A DNA stretch of 23,091 nucleotides from IMG/VR virus record IMGVR_UViG_3300030047_000126, positions 1 to 23,091 of that record. One strand, 5' to 3'. The DNA comes from a virus. Positions 5,765 to 11,696 of the stretch are shown piece after piece (position 1 is the first letter of the stretch; every line of letters starts with the position of its first letter). The notes below the pieces were generated by a model. The model had not been told where the DNA came from, made no database searches, and saw nothing but the letters and a program-made list of their open reading frames with translations. The position numbers and the translations under genes are program-made.

Positions 5765-6927
5765 TATTTTGTGAAAGTTATAGGAGCGACGACTGTTTTA
5801 CCCCTTTTACTATCTATTAAAAAGAAAGTTTGCTTTGGTTTATCAAAGGTTGCCTTTATACTTTCTGCATAATTATTAAATCCGATCATCGACCCGTTAC
5901 AAATCCAATACCCACCATCTAAGAATTGGTGAAAATGTCCGAAACAATCAAAATCTACATTGCGAGTTTTATTCCATTGTGCGATTGCTTTATTTATTGG
6001 AATTGTTATTCCACCAACTCCACCACCATAACTTAAATTATGTCCGTGATGAAATCTTAATGTTTTGTCATAAACTTGCACGAAAGAAAAATAACCACGG
6101 GGAATAATAAACTCTAGTCTTTTTTCTTTTTTAAAATAACTAGCGATACTTCTATACATATAATATTCCAAAGAGTTACCTGCTTCACTTGATATTCTTT
6201 GTTTTTTTGTCATTCTACCGTGATTACCAGAGTGGCACGGAATTATTATTTTAAGTTTTGTATTATCTAAAAGGAATTGAATACCAGAAGTAATTAAATC
6301 TTGAGCAAAACATATTTCGTCTGCTGGTAACATAGTATTTGTTTCTGCTAAGTCTTCGTGAATTGTATTTGAAATAAAATCTCCAAGCAAAGCTAAAACT
6401 AGAGTATTTATAGTTATATCTTTTTCAAATATTTTTATAAGTCTAAGTGCATTTTTAAAAAACTCTTCTGCTCTCTCTTTTGCGACTACTTCGTTAAATT
6501 CGTTTACATAACCAATTGTTGAAGCATCTACTTTTTCGCCTAAGTGCCAATCAGAAGCTAAGATAACGGCAGTTGCTTCGGAATGCACAGATTTATGTTT
6601 TGTGATTTTAAATGTTGTTACTTCTCTAACATTTGAAAGTATATCTAATGTTTTAGTTAGTTTTAAGTTTTCATTTAAAAGTTGCTCTATGTTCCTCTTT
6701 GAGTGTTGTAGTTCGTCGCCTTTCTGTTTTTGTATTTTAAGTTCATCTACACTTAATCTTTTGAACTCTACTTTATTTGAGCCACCACCTTCTTTTTGTG
6801 GCAATCCTATTTTACGAGCATATCGTCTTAGTTGAGATTGACTTTTTCCTATTGATTTAGCTAATTGATTATTACTTTTTTTAATCCAATTATCTTTCAA
6901 ATATTTTTCAATTTGTTTTTTATTCAT
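5764..6927 (-). CDS. Calcineurin-like metallophosphoesterase with N-terminal HTH
   Basis: 387 residues. Residues 8-42 look like a helix-turn-helix (NNQLAKSIGKSQSQLRRYAR); 60-100 is a probable coiled coil. The catalytic domain from about 117 carries the metallophosphoesterase motifs in order: D126-W-H128, G182-D183, G234-N-H236, H294-G-H296 and G330-H-F-H333, which coordinate two metal ions. Such enzymes cleave phosphodiesters or phosphomonoesters. In phages they are often annotated as Mre11/SbcD-like DNA nucleases, but no SbcC partner is seen here. The HTH fusion suggests DNA targeting. It is the second gene of the early operon and overlaps the first by 8 nt. The substrate is unknown. Confidence 0.85.
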   Translation of the reverse strand: MNKKQIEKYLKDNWIKKSNNQLAKSIGKSQSQLRRYARKIGLPQKEGGGSNKVEFKRLSVDELKIQKQKGDELQHSKRNIEQLLNENLKLTKTLDILSNVREVTTFKITKHKSVHSEATAVILASDWHLGEKVDASTIGYVNEFNEVVAKERAEEFFKNALRLIKIFEKDITINTLVLALLGDFISNTIHEDLAETNTMLPADEICFAQDLITSGIQFLLDNTKLKIIIPCHSGNHGRMTKKQRISSEAGNSLEYYMYRSIASYFKKEKRLEFIIPRGYFSFVQVYDKTLRFHHGHNLSYGGGVGGITIPINKAIAQWNKTRNVDFDCFGHFHQFLDGGYWICNGSMIGFNNYAESIKATFDKPKQTFFLIDSKRGKTVVAPITFTK

Positions 6928-7111
6928 TTGGAATACTCATTTGACTTAATTTAATAATATCTTCACTTTTAATATTTAGATCCACTTGATTTAAAATACA
7001 GTATCTATTTAAACTTCTAATAATCTTTCCTAAGTAAATAAGATTGCTTGTTTGTAATAGATTATCTATGTCTATTTTTGCTTCTAATAAGAGTGTTCTT
7101 TCTGTGTCCAT
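6920..7111 (-). CDS. 63-aa first early gene, leaderless start
   Basis: A longer reading frame runs back to 7207, but that part covers the promoter and encodes an unlikely hydrophobic stretch, so the ATG at 7111 is preferred. It lies six bases after TATAAT, at the predicted +1. The product starts MDTERTLLLEAKIDIDNLLQ and is a helical soluble protein with no recognised family. Its end overlaps the phosphoesterase start. Confidence 0.65.
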   Translation of the reverse strand: MDTERTLLLEAKIDIDNLLQTSNLIYLGKIIRSLNRYCILNQVDLNIKSEDIIKLSQMSIPNE

Positions 7112-7117
7112 AAATAT

Positions 7118-7146
7118 ATTATACAACCTACAATACAATATGTAAA
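7118..7146 (-). promoter_or_regulatory. Leftward early promoter, leaderless type
   Basis: Minus strand: -35 TTTACA (7146-7141), 17-bp spacer, -10 TATAAT (7123-7118), then six bases to the ATG at 7111. It is the best sigma70-type match in the window and probably drives the early operon. It diverges from the rightward promoter at 7168-7195, with the 18-nt motif between them. Confidence 0.8.
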
Positions 7147-7151
7147 ATAAA

Positions 7152-7169
7152 AACTGTGCATAACTTTTT
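7152..7169 (-). promoter_or_regulatory. 18-nt shared motif, copy C, between divergent promoters
   Basis: AAAAAGTTATGCACAGTT on the minus strand. It lies 5 bp from the leftward -35 and touches the rightward -35 (7168-7173), so a bound protein could affect both promoters. The core is DnaA-box-like (TTATGCACA). Confidence 0.6.
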
Positions 7170-7195
7170 GCATTAATTTTAGATAGGCATATAAT
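7168..7195 (+). promoter_or_regulatory. Rightward promoter for the small RNA
   Basis: -35 TTGCAT (7168-7173), 16-bp spacer, -10 TATAAT (7190-7195); start predicted near 7202. No protein-coding frame of useful length follows before the terminator at 7312-7365. Confidence 0.65.
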
Positions 7196-7201
7196 TATAA
7201 G

Positions 7202-7365
7202 TGCCACCTTATACTTGGAACTATACTTGGCTAAAATTTTTACTCTAGGTTTCGAAATGGTTATTGAAAGCTAAAATAACACAGACGGACTTTTAAGTTT
7301 AAATTGATTACAAAAATACCTATCAATTGAACTGCAATAATTAAGTTTCAATTTAGGTATTTTTT
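7202..7365 (+). ncRNA. Candidate small RNA of about 160 nt, class unknown
   Basis: It is bounded by a sigma70-type promoter and a strong hairpin-plus-T terminator, with no ORF above a few codons (its only ATG, near 7247, opens a 5-codon frame). It contains a direct repeat TATACTTGG (about 7211 and 7222), a hairpin GTTATT-loop-AATAAC near 7259-7280, and two similar segments GCTAAAAT. Candidates include an antisense or regulatory RNA or a 6S-like RNA, but I see no diagnostic fold. Confidence 0.55.
7312..7365 (+). terminator. Long intrinsic terminator after the small RNA
   Basis: AAAAATACCTA (7312-7322) pairs with TAGGTATTTTT (7354-7364). The stem continues inward with AATTGAACT against AGTTTCAATT (one bulge), leaving a 10-nt loop. 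The T run follows directly, and the A run on the other side could also stop leftward transcription. Confidence 0.85.
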
Positions 7366-7366
7366 G

Positions 7367-7395
7367 TTGTGTATTTTTTTATATGGGAGTATAAT
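7367..7395 (+). promoter_or_regulatory. Promoter for the tRNA/structured-RNA/HNH transcript
   Basis: -35 TTGTGT (7367-7372), 17-bp spacer, -10 TATAAT (7390-7395); start near 7402. The transcript begins with a 12-bp hairpin, CCTCTGTATAGT (7405-7416) against ACTAT-A-ACAGAGG (7449-7461), ending five bases before tRNA-Gln. That hairpin could guide processing. Confidence 0.65.
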
Positions 7396-7465
7396 TTATA
7401 TAGTCCTCTGTATAGTACACATTTTTTTAAATTTATTTTGTATCAAAAACTATAACAGAGGGAAT

Positions 7466-7537
7466 TAGTGAGTAGTGTAATGGTAACACACTTGGCTTTG
7501 AACCAAGAAACTCTAAGTCCGAATCTTAGCTCGCTAG
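7466..7537 (+). tRNA. tRNA-Gln (anticodon UUG)
   Basis: Full cloverleaf: acceptor TAGTGAG/CTCGCTA (one G-U), D arm GTGT-AATGGTA-ACAC, anticodon arm CTTGG-CTTTGAA-CCAAG with TTG at the anticodon, 5-nt variable loop, T arm CTAAG-TCCGAAT-CTTAG. The T loop has C where the universal T55 is expected. No CCA is encoded (GCAC follows). CAA is a common Gln codon in the phage genes, so a decoding supplement is plausible. Confidence 0.88.
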
Positions 7538-7778
7538 CACAAGTTAGTATATGATTGTAAACATCAGATACAAGACTTTGATTACACCGACTAGATACAG
7601 AGGCGTTGTAATGACATCTACTGAAATGTAGATACCCCATTCTGTTGAAACCCTAGTGAAAGTTTACATAGAAGTAACTGGGACTATGGGGGAATTAAAT
7701 TACCGCCCACACCGTATTGGAGTTCGCTCCCTTTCACTACTTATCTAGAAAAGAATGTGATAAATATCGTGTGGGTTA
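7538..7778 (+). ncRNA. Densely structured RNA between two tRNAs, class unknown
   Basis: No ORF, but successive helices: TTACA-CC/GG-TGTAA (7582-7588 with 7602-7611); ATCTAC/GTAGAT (7616-7621 with 7628-7633); CCCCAT/ATGGGG (7635-7640 with 7686-7691) enclosing CCC/GGG (7651-7653 with 7680-7682) and AGTT-T-AC/GTAACT (7661-7667 with 7674-7679); and CCCACAC/GTGTGGG (7706-7712 with 7769-7775). The last encloses a UUCG-capped hairpin GGAG-TTCG-CTCC (7719-7730) and TTATC/GATAA (7741-7745 with 7759-7763). The last helix ends 3-4 nt before the next tRNA. The layout recalls phage ornate RNAs (GOLLD, ROOL) near tRNAs, but this one is shorter and I cannot assign it. Confidence 0.6.
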
Positions 7779-7849
7779 TAGCGTGGAAGTGTAATGGTCG
7801 CACGATACCCTCATAAGGTATAGGAGAGGTTCGATTCCTCTAATCGCTA
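7779..7849 (+). tRNA. tRNA-Met-like (anticodon CAU), imperfect acceptor stem
   Basis: D arm GTGT-AATGGTC-GCAC, anticodon arm ATACC-CTCATAA-GGTAT (CAT), T arm AGAGG-TTCGATT-CCTCT. The variable loop is only 3 nt. The acceptor pairs well at its outer end (TAGCG with CGCTA), but the inner three positions (T-T, G-A, G-A) do not pair. It may be a diverged tRNA-Met, a lysidine-type tRNA-Ile or a tRNA-like structure. No CCA is encoded. Confidence 0.65.
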
Positions 7850-7880
7850 CAAGTTATTTGTTCTTTAAAACATAAATATT

Positions 7881-8075
7881 ATGAAAAGAAAAGGTCAAAA
7901 CAGACACCACCTCATTCCGAAAAGTCGTCAAGGTAAATCAACAGAAGCTAATTTACTTTGGATATATGTTGAAAAACATCGTATGTGGCACACTTTATTT
8001 AAAAACTTAACTTTAGATGAAGTTATTGCATTATTGATTCGTGTTAAACGAATGAAAGAACATTTAAGTAGATAA
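7881..8075 (+). CDS. Small HNH endonuclease-like protein
   Basis: 64 residues, the only rightward protein gene in the window. It has an HNH-type motif: H9-H10-L-I-P-K-S-R, then N24-L-L, K32-H33 and H37, followed by LFKNLTLDEVIALL. This is a single minimal beta-beta-alpha-metal unit without a DNA-recognition domain. It could be a short homing-type nuclease or a stand-alone nicking/packaging HNH protein. Terminase-associated HNH proteins are common near terminases, but no terminase is in view. It is cotranscribed with the tRNAs and stops just before a terminator. No SD. Confidence 0.75.
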   Translation: MKRKGQNRHHLIPKSRQGKSTEANLLWIYVEKHRMWHTLFKNLTLDEVIALLIRVKRMKEHLSR

Positions 8076-8076
8076 T

Positions 8077-8112
8077 AAAAAACCCCTCAATTTAGAGGGG
8101 CTTTCTATTTTG
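8077..8112. terminator. Bidirectional terminator between RNA island and late module
   Basis: CCCCTC-AATTTA-GAGGGG (8083-8100) is followed rightward by CTTTCTATTTT and leftward by TTTTTT on the minus strand. It stops the rightward RNA/HNH transcript and the leftward late transcript that ends with the holin gene. Confidence 0.88.
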
Positions 8113-8137
8113 GGGCGATTTAAACAAATACAGTATA

Positions 8138-8380
8138 CTACTTCTTAAACATAAAGTAAATCTTTCTACATAATCCAAACATCGCTAATAAACAACCTAA
8201 AATTACACCACCAGTTGAAATATAATGCACTACTGTTTCATAGGTAACACTTATATTAAAAATTGATAATGCTGATACGATTGAGCCGGCATAAGCAATC
8301 ACTATTCCAGTAATTGTTGCACTGTTTTTATCTGGGTCTGCACTACTTGTAATTAACCAATCCATAAATATGTTCCACAT
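8138..8380 (-). CDS. Holin-like membrane protein
   Basis: 80 residues with two hydrophobic segments, about 23-45 (TITGIVIAYAGSIVSALSIF) and 53-70 (YISTGGVILGCLLAMFGLC). A short polar N-terminus precedes them and a basic tail RKIYFMFKK follows. Size, topology and position directly after the endolysin gene fit a class II-type holin that opens the inner membrane at lysis. It is the last gene of the late module, before a terminator. Family membership is inferred from topology alone. Confidence 0.7.
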   Translation of the reverse strand: MWNIFMDWLITSSADPDKNSATITGIVIAYAGSIVSALSIFNISVTYETVVHYISTGGVILGCLLAMFGLCRKIYFMFKK

Positions 8381-8381
8381 T

Positions 8382-9329
8382 TTATTTATTTAACTCCTTA
8401 ATTGTTAATGGACCAACAATACCATCTGCGACAAGATGATTTGTTAGTTGAAAACCTTGAACTGCTAACTTTGTATCTTTACCAAATATTCCATCATCTT
8501 TTAGATTTAGTTTCTTTTGAAGTTGTTTAACATCAAATCCCTTTGATCCAAATTTCAATGTTTTAATAAAAATATATTTTGTTGTTTCTAAATCTACTGC
8601 TGTTCCAATTTGTATACATCGTGGCATATATTCTTTTCCAAAATAACCTATACCTTTTTTACCCCAAGTATCACTCCATTCATTTATAAAATAAATATAT
8701 TTTTCATCATAAGCAAATGCTACCACAAAATGTCCTGAAGTAATTGGCACATTTGTTCGTAAAGGAAGTATATCTTTTTCTTCCCAAGAGTTACCTAAAT
8801 TATTATCTTTAGTCCACCACTCAGCACCTACACGAAGCAACATAATAACTGCCTTATGGTCATATATAGCTTGTTTAAGACTTTCAAAAGTTGGATTCCA
8901 CTCAAAGGCATAAGTATCTATTTTGTGAAGTTTCGCTTCATCATTTATATCATTTGAAATTGTAGGATTTGCATAATCACTATCTGAAAGAGTTACATCA
9001 TTACCAATTAAATCAAAAAAACAAATACCATTATTTTTTAATGATTTCATTATTGATAACATATCAGTTCCAGCACTTGCTCCATATCCATCAATTTGTT
9101 TTATTTTATTCCATAAAAATCTAGGAGAACCTCTAAAATTTGATAATACTTGTTTAAGAGATTGTCCTGAGTGAGCACCACAAGCTGGTCTTTTACCTTG
9201 CATTTCTATAATACCTAAAAAATCAGGCATATAAACATCTGGTCTTGATGATTGAGTAAATGAACCAAGTAAGACATCTTGTTCTGTTGGTTCTTTTTCT
9301 ATTGCTCCGTTAAAATGTATTTCTTCCAT
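8382..9329 (-). CDS. Papain-fold (C1A-like) endolysin with C-terminal peptidoglycan-binding domain
   Basis: 315 residues. Residues 30-245 resemble a C1A cysteine peptidase. Q44 lies six residues before C50 (MQGKRPACGAHSGQ), as the oxyanion Gln lies six before the catalytic Cys in papain. H200 is in SGHFVVAFAYDE and N216 in FINEWSDTWGKKGIGYF, matching the family's GHxVxxxGY and NSWGxxWGxxGY blocks. Residues 258-314 are a PG_binding_1 domain (GSKGFDVKQLQKKL, DDGIFGKDTKLAVQGFQ, VADGIVGPLT). The location between the XhlA-like and holin genes makes it the probable endolysin, cutting peptide stems or bridges of the host wall. Usual endolysins are amidases, lysozymes or CHAP proteins, so this catalytic domain is uncommon. 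There is no signal peptide, so a holin is needed. Confidence 0.82.
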   Translation of the reverse strand: MEEIHFNGAIEKEPTEQDVLLGSFTQSSRPDVYMPDFLGIIEMQGKRPACGAHSGQSLKQVLSNFRGSPRFLWNKIKQIDGYGASAGTDMLSIMKSLKNNGICFFDLIGNDVTLSDSDYANPTISNDINDEAKLHKIDTYAFEWNPTFESLKQAIYDHKAVIMLLRVGAEWWTKDNNLGNSWEEKDILPLRTNVPITSGHFVVAFAYDEKYIYFINEWSDTWGKKGIGYFGKEYMPRCIQIGTAVDLETTKYIFIKTLKFGSKGFDVKQLQKKLNLKDDGIFGKDTKLAVQGFQLTNHLVADGIVGPLTIKELNK

Positions 9330-9331
9330 AA

Positions 9332-9562
9332 TTAAAATTTATTACTAAAAAATGATAATATTGCACTACTAACAAAACCTATTATAGCACCAATAACACT
9401 AGCTTTACCAGAAATATTTTCTGTTTTCTTTTCTTGTTCAATTATTCTTTTTTCGTGATCATCTGCTGTTTTTTGTAATAAAGGAATAATCATATCAAAT
9501 TGCCCACTCATATAAGAAGTATCTTTTGCTATTTGGTCTATTTTTTCTTGTAGTGCTTCCAT
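9332..9562 (-). CDS. XhlA-like small membrane-anchored coiled-coil protein
   Basis: 76 residues: helical, charged residues 1-50 with heptad spacing (LQEKIDQIAKDTSYM, ADDHEKRIIEQEKKTENI), then a single C-terminal membrane segment about 53-72 (KASVIGAIIGFVSSAILSFF). This resembles XhlA/haemolysin-type lysis accessory proteins and fits its place beside endolysin and holin. It starts 16 nt after the transglycosylase gene stop, downstream of a 22-nt AT-rich element shared with the 17069 gene. Confidence 0.6.
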   Translation of the reverse strand: MEALQEKIDQIAKDTSYMSGQFDMIIPLLQKTADDHEKRIIEQEKKTENISGKASVIGAIIGFVSSAILSFFSNKF

Positions 9563-9565
9563 TTG

Positions 9566-9587
9566 TTTATAATGTTAATTAATAATT
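9566..9587 (-). promoter_or_regulatory. 22-nt late element, copy 1
   Basis: Contains TTATTAATTAACATTATAA on the minus strand, identical over 22 nt to 17073-17094 and at the same distance from the ATG. CATTAT lies six bases before the ATG, as the -10 does in the leaderless early promoters. No clear -35. Possible late promoter or translation signal. Confidence 0.4.
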
Positions 9588-11690
9588 TTGTTTAATGTTT
9601 CCATTGAATAATCCTGGAATTTTATTTTTCAGTTCATCTTTAGACATTACACCAGGATTAAGTCTATTATTTATGTTTCCTCCCATTACTGCTGGGGTTG
9701 AGAACTTATTTAATAAATCCATTAATTTATTTGTTGCTTGAACACCTAAACCAAGTGCTCTTATAAACTCTCCTACTATTCTAGGGGAAGTTGTAATTGC
9801 TAAACCAATTAATGGTAATATACCTCCTGCACCTGCTGTTACTGCTGTTATACCTCCAATACCACCAGCTGTAATTCCAGCTAGTCCTCTTGGAGTAATT
9901 GCACTCAATCTTTGTCCTGCTATTTTATTTAGTAACTGTCCTCCTGTGTCGGCATCTAATCCTTCAATAACTTGTTTCCTAAACTCATTATTTTTTAATG
10001 AACTTGTAAGTTTTTTAAAAGAAGTTTCAACAGAAGCTTTATCTCCTAATGAAAGAGCTTTTTGTATTTCAGAAATACTATCAGACATTTCAGCATAATT
10101 TTTCATAGCACTTGTATACCCTGGAGCATTTTCTAATACTCCACTTGTAGCTTTTTTAGTAGAAGTAACAAAAGAACGAATATCACTATTAGGAGAATAA
10201 TAATTTCCTATGCGTTTTTTTAAGGTATCTATACCAACGGCTGTTCTATCTCCTGGTTTAGTTCCCCAGTTGTGTACATCATCATATATTTGTTGTATTT
10301 TTGTAGCATCTGCTCCTTCTCCAATAGTAGAACGACTAAAATCTAAAGTTCCATCAGTATTTTTAACTACACCAAAATCTTTTAATTTTTTATCTACCTG
10401 TTGAACAATTGGAGAAATATCATATGTTGCAGAATCTGCTTTAAGACCTGATAGCATATTTTTATAATTAGTATTTCTTGTTTCTACAACTTGACCAAGA
10501 GCATTACGAGCTTGGTCTACTAATTCATCTGGGCCGACATTACCTCTTAGTCCTTCTGTAAAAGATTTCATAGCATCTCCACCTTCTGAAGCAGCTTTAA
10601 GTCCTTGTTTTAGTGGATCGTAACCTACACCAGTTTCTAATCCCAGAGTTTGTCCAACTGCTTTAATAGGTGCAGTAGCAACAGCTCCTAATCCTGATGT
10701 TACTCTACTAGCAACAGCTCCTAATCCTTTATTTAATAATCCACTTGTCTTTCCTAATCCAACTTTAGGCATTACATTTAATCCGGTATCTGCAAAGTTT
10801 TTAATTCCTGTTTCTGCGGCTGTTCTAGCTATATCTACACCGGTAGTTCCTAGTGCTTTATCAGCTAAAGTTGCACCTCCTTCTAATATTGAAAGTATAT
10901 CTGCACCAACTCCTGCTGGGTCATTAGTTGCACTTCTTTGTGCATTTTCAAGTGTTCCATATCTATCATAAAGAGATTTTTTAAGAGCATCAAAAGTTTG
11001 TGTGTGAGTATCACTACTTTTACCTCCAGTAAGTTTATTCCACCCTTCTTCTATTCCTCCAGCAAAAGTATTTCCAATGCCCTCTACTGTCTTTATAGGA
11101 TGTGTAACTGCACTAAATAATCCACCTGCTAGATTTGCTATAGATGAGGGTACATTTCCAACAGCTTTTAATCCAGCTTGTAGTGGAGTATCACTTGAAG
11201 AAGCTTTAAATGTAGCACCGTAAGTATCTGGGGCATTTGGGTCAGTTTGTTGTTCTGGTTGTTGAATATCAGGTGTTTGAGTTTGTTGCCCTTTATATTT
11301 TTGATAATTTTGAGCGACAGCTTTTGCATAGGCAGGAGTATCATAATGAACTCCAAATTTATTAGTTCCAACATTATTTTCTATATATGCCTGTGGTTTT
11401 CCTTCTCCTGCATTCCACATAGAAGCAACTTCTCCAACATTTTTTGCTTTACCTGTTGTTATCCAATTATTTATTTTTTTAACTATGACTTCATTTTGTT
11501 GTTCTCTTGTAGCTTTACTAAGAGGTGTATTTATTCCAGCATCTTTAGCATAAGCATTCCAAGTTGGTTCTGTAAATTGATATGCACCATATTCCCCACT
11601 TTTACCTGGCAATGTATAATTACCTCCACTTTCTTGATCACGGATTGCCTTTGCCATATTGATTGCTCTTGGGTCTATTTGTGTATCCAT
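9579..11690 (-). CDS. Internal virion protein with N-terminal lytic transglycosylase domain
   Basis: 703 residues. Residues 8-130 look like an SLT/lysozyme-type domain: AKAIRDQESGGNY with probable catalytic E20, GEYGAYQFTEPTWNAYAK, and VASMWNAGEGKP. A Q/P-rich linker (about 134-155) follows, then a long Ala/Gly/Leu-rich body. Near the C-terminus is a hydrophobic Gly/Ala stretch (about 605-645) that could insert in membranes. This build resembles ejected internal proteins of short-tailed phages (T7 gp16 type), which open the wall during DNA entry. A tape-measure role is possible but less likely without tail-tube genes. The C-terminus ends PGLFNGNIKQNY. Confidence 0.75.
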   Translation of the reverse strand: MDTQIDPRAINMAKAIRDQESGGNYTLPGKSGEYGAYQFTEPTWNAYAKDAGINTPLSKATREQQNEVIVKKINNWITTGKAKNVGEVASMWNAGEGKPQAYIENNVGTNKFGVHYDTPAYAKAVAQNYQKYKGQQTQTPDIQQPEQQTDPNAPDTYGATFKASSSDTPLQAGLKAVGNVPSSIANLAGGLFSAVTHPIKTVEGIGNTFAGGIEEGWNKLTGGKSSDTHTQTFDALKKSLYDRYGTLENAQRSATNDPAGVGADILSILEGGATLADKALGTTGVDIARTAAETGIKNFADTGLNVMPKVGLGKTSGLLNKGLGAVASRVTSGLGAVATAPIKAVGQTLGLETGVGYDPLKQGLKAASEGGDAMKSFTEGLRGNVGPDELVDQARNALGQVVETRNTNYKNMLSGLKADSATYDISPIVQQVDKKLKDFGVVKNTDGTLDFSRSTIGEGADATKIQQIYDDVHNWGTKPGDRTAVGIDTLKKRIGNYYSPNSDIRSFVTSTKKATSGVLENAPGYTSAMKNYAEMSDSISEIQKALSLGDKASVETSFKKLTSSLKNNEFRKQVIEGLDADTGGQLLNKIAGQRLSAITPRGLAGITAGGIGGITAVTAGAGGILPLIGLAITTSPRIVGEFIRALGLGVQATNKLMDLLNKFSTPAVMGGNINNRLNPGVMSKDELKNKIPGLFNGNIKQNY

Positions 11691-11696
11691 AATATT

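Noticed and set aside
6920-7207. 95-residue version of the first early gene
   Set aside because: The added N-terminal part overlaps the promoter and the 18-nt motif; the ATG at 7111 fits the -10 spacing.
7574-7612. Group I intron core
   Set aside because: A GACTAGATACAG segment resembles an R element, but the matching S-like sequence lies upstream (near 7400) and the flanking tRNA is uninterrupted.
7443-7640. 65-residue minus-strand ORF
   Set aside because: It lies antisense to tRNA-Gln and the structured RNA.
7700-7725. Fragment of 16S rRNA
   Set aside because: ACCGCCC, ACACC and GGAGT occur in the order of the 16S 3' end, but the spacing differs and the surrounding helices do not match.
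8077-8112. Attachment site near the tRNA genes
   Set aside because: The inverted repeat is a clean terminator, there is no integrase in view, and I see no second copy of a tRNA end.
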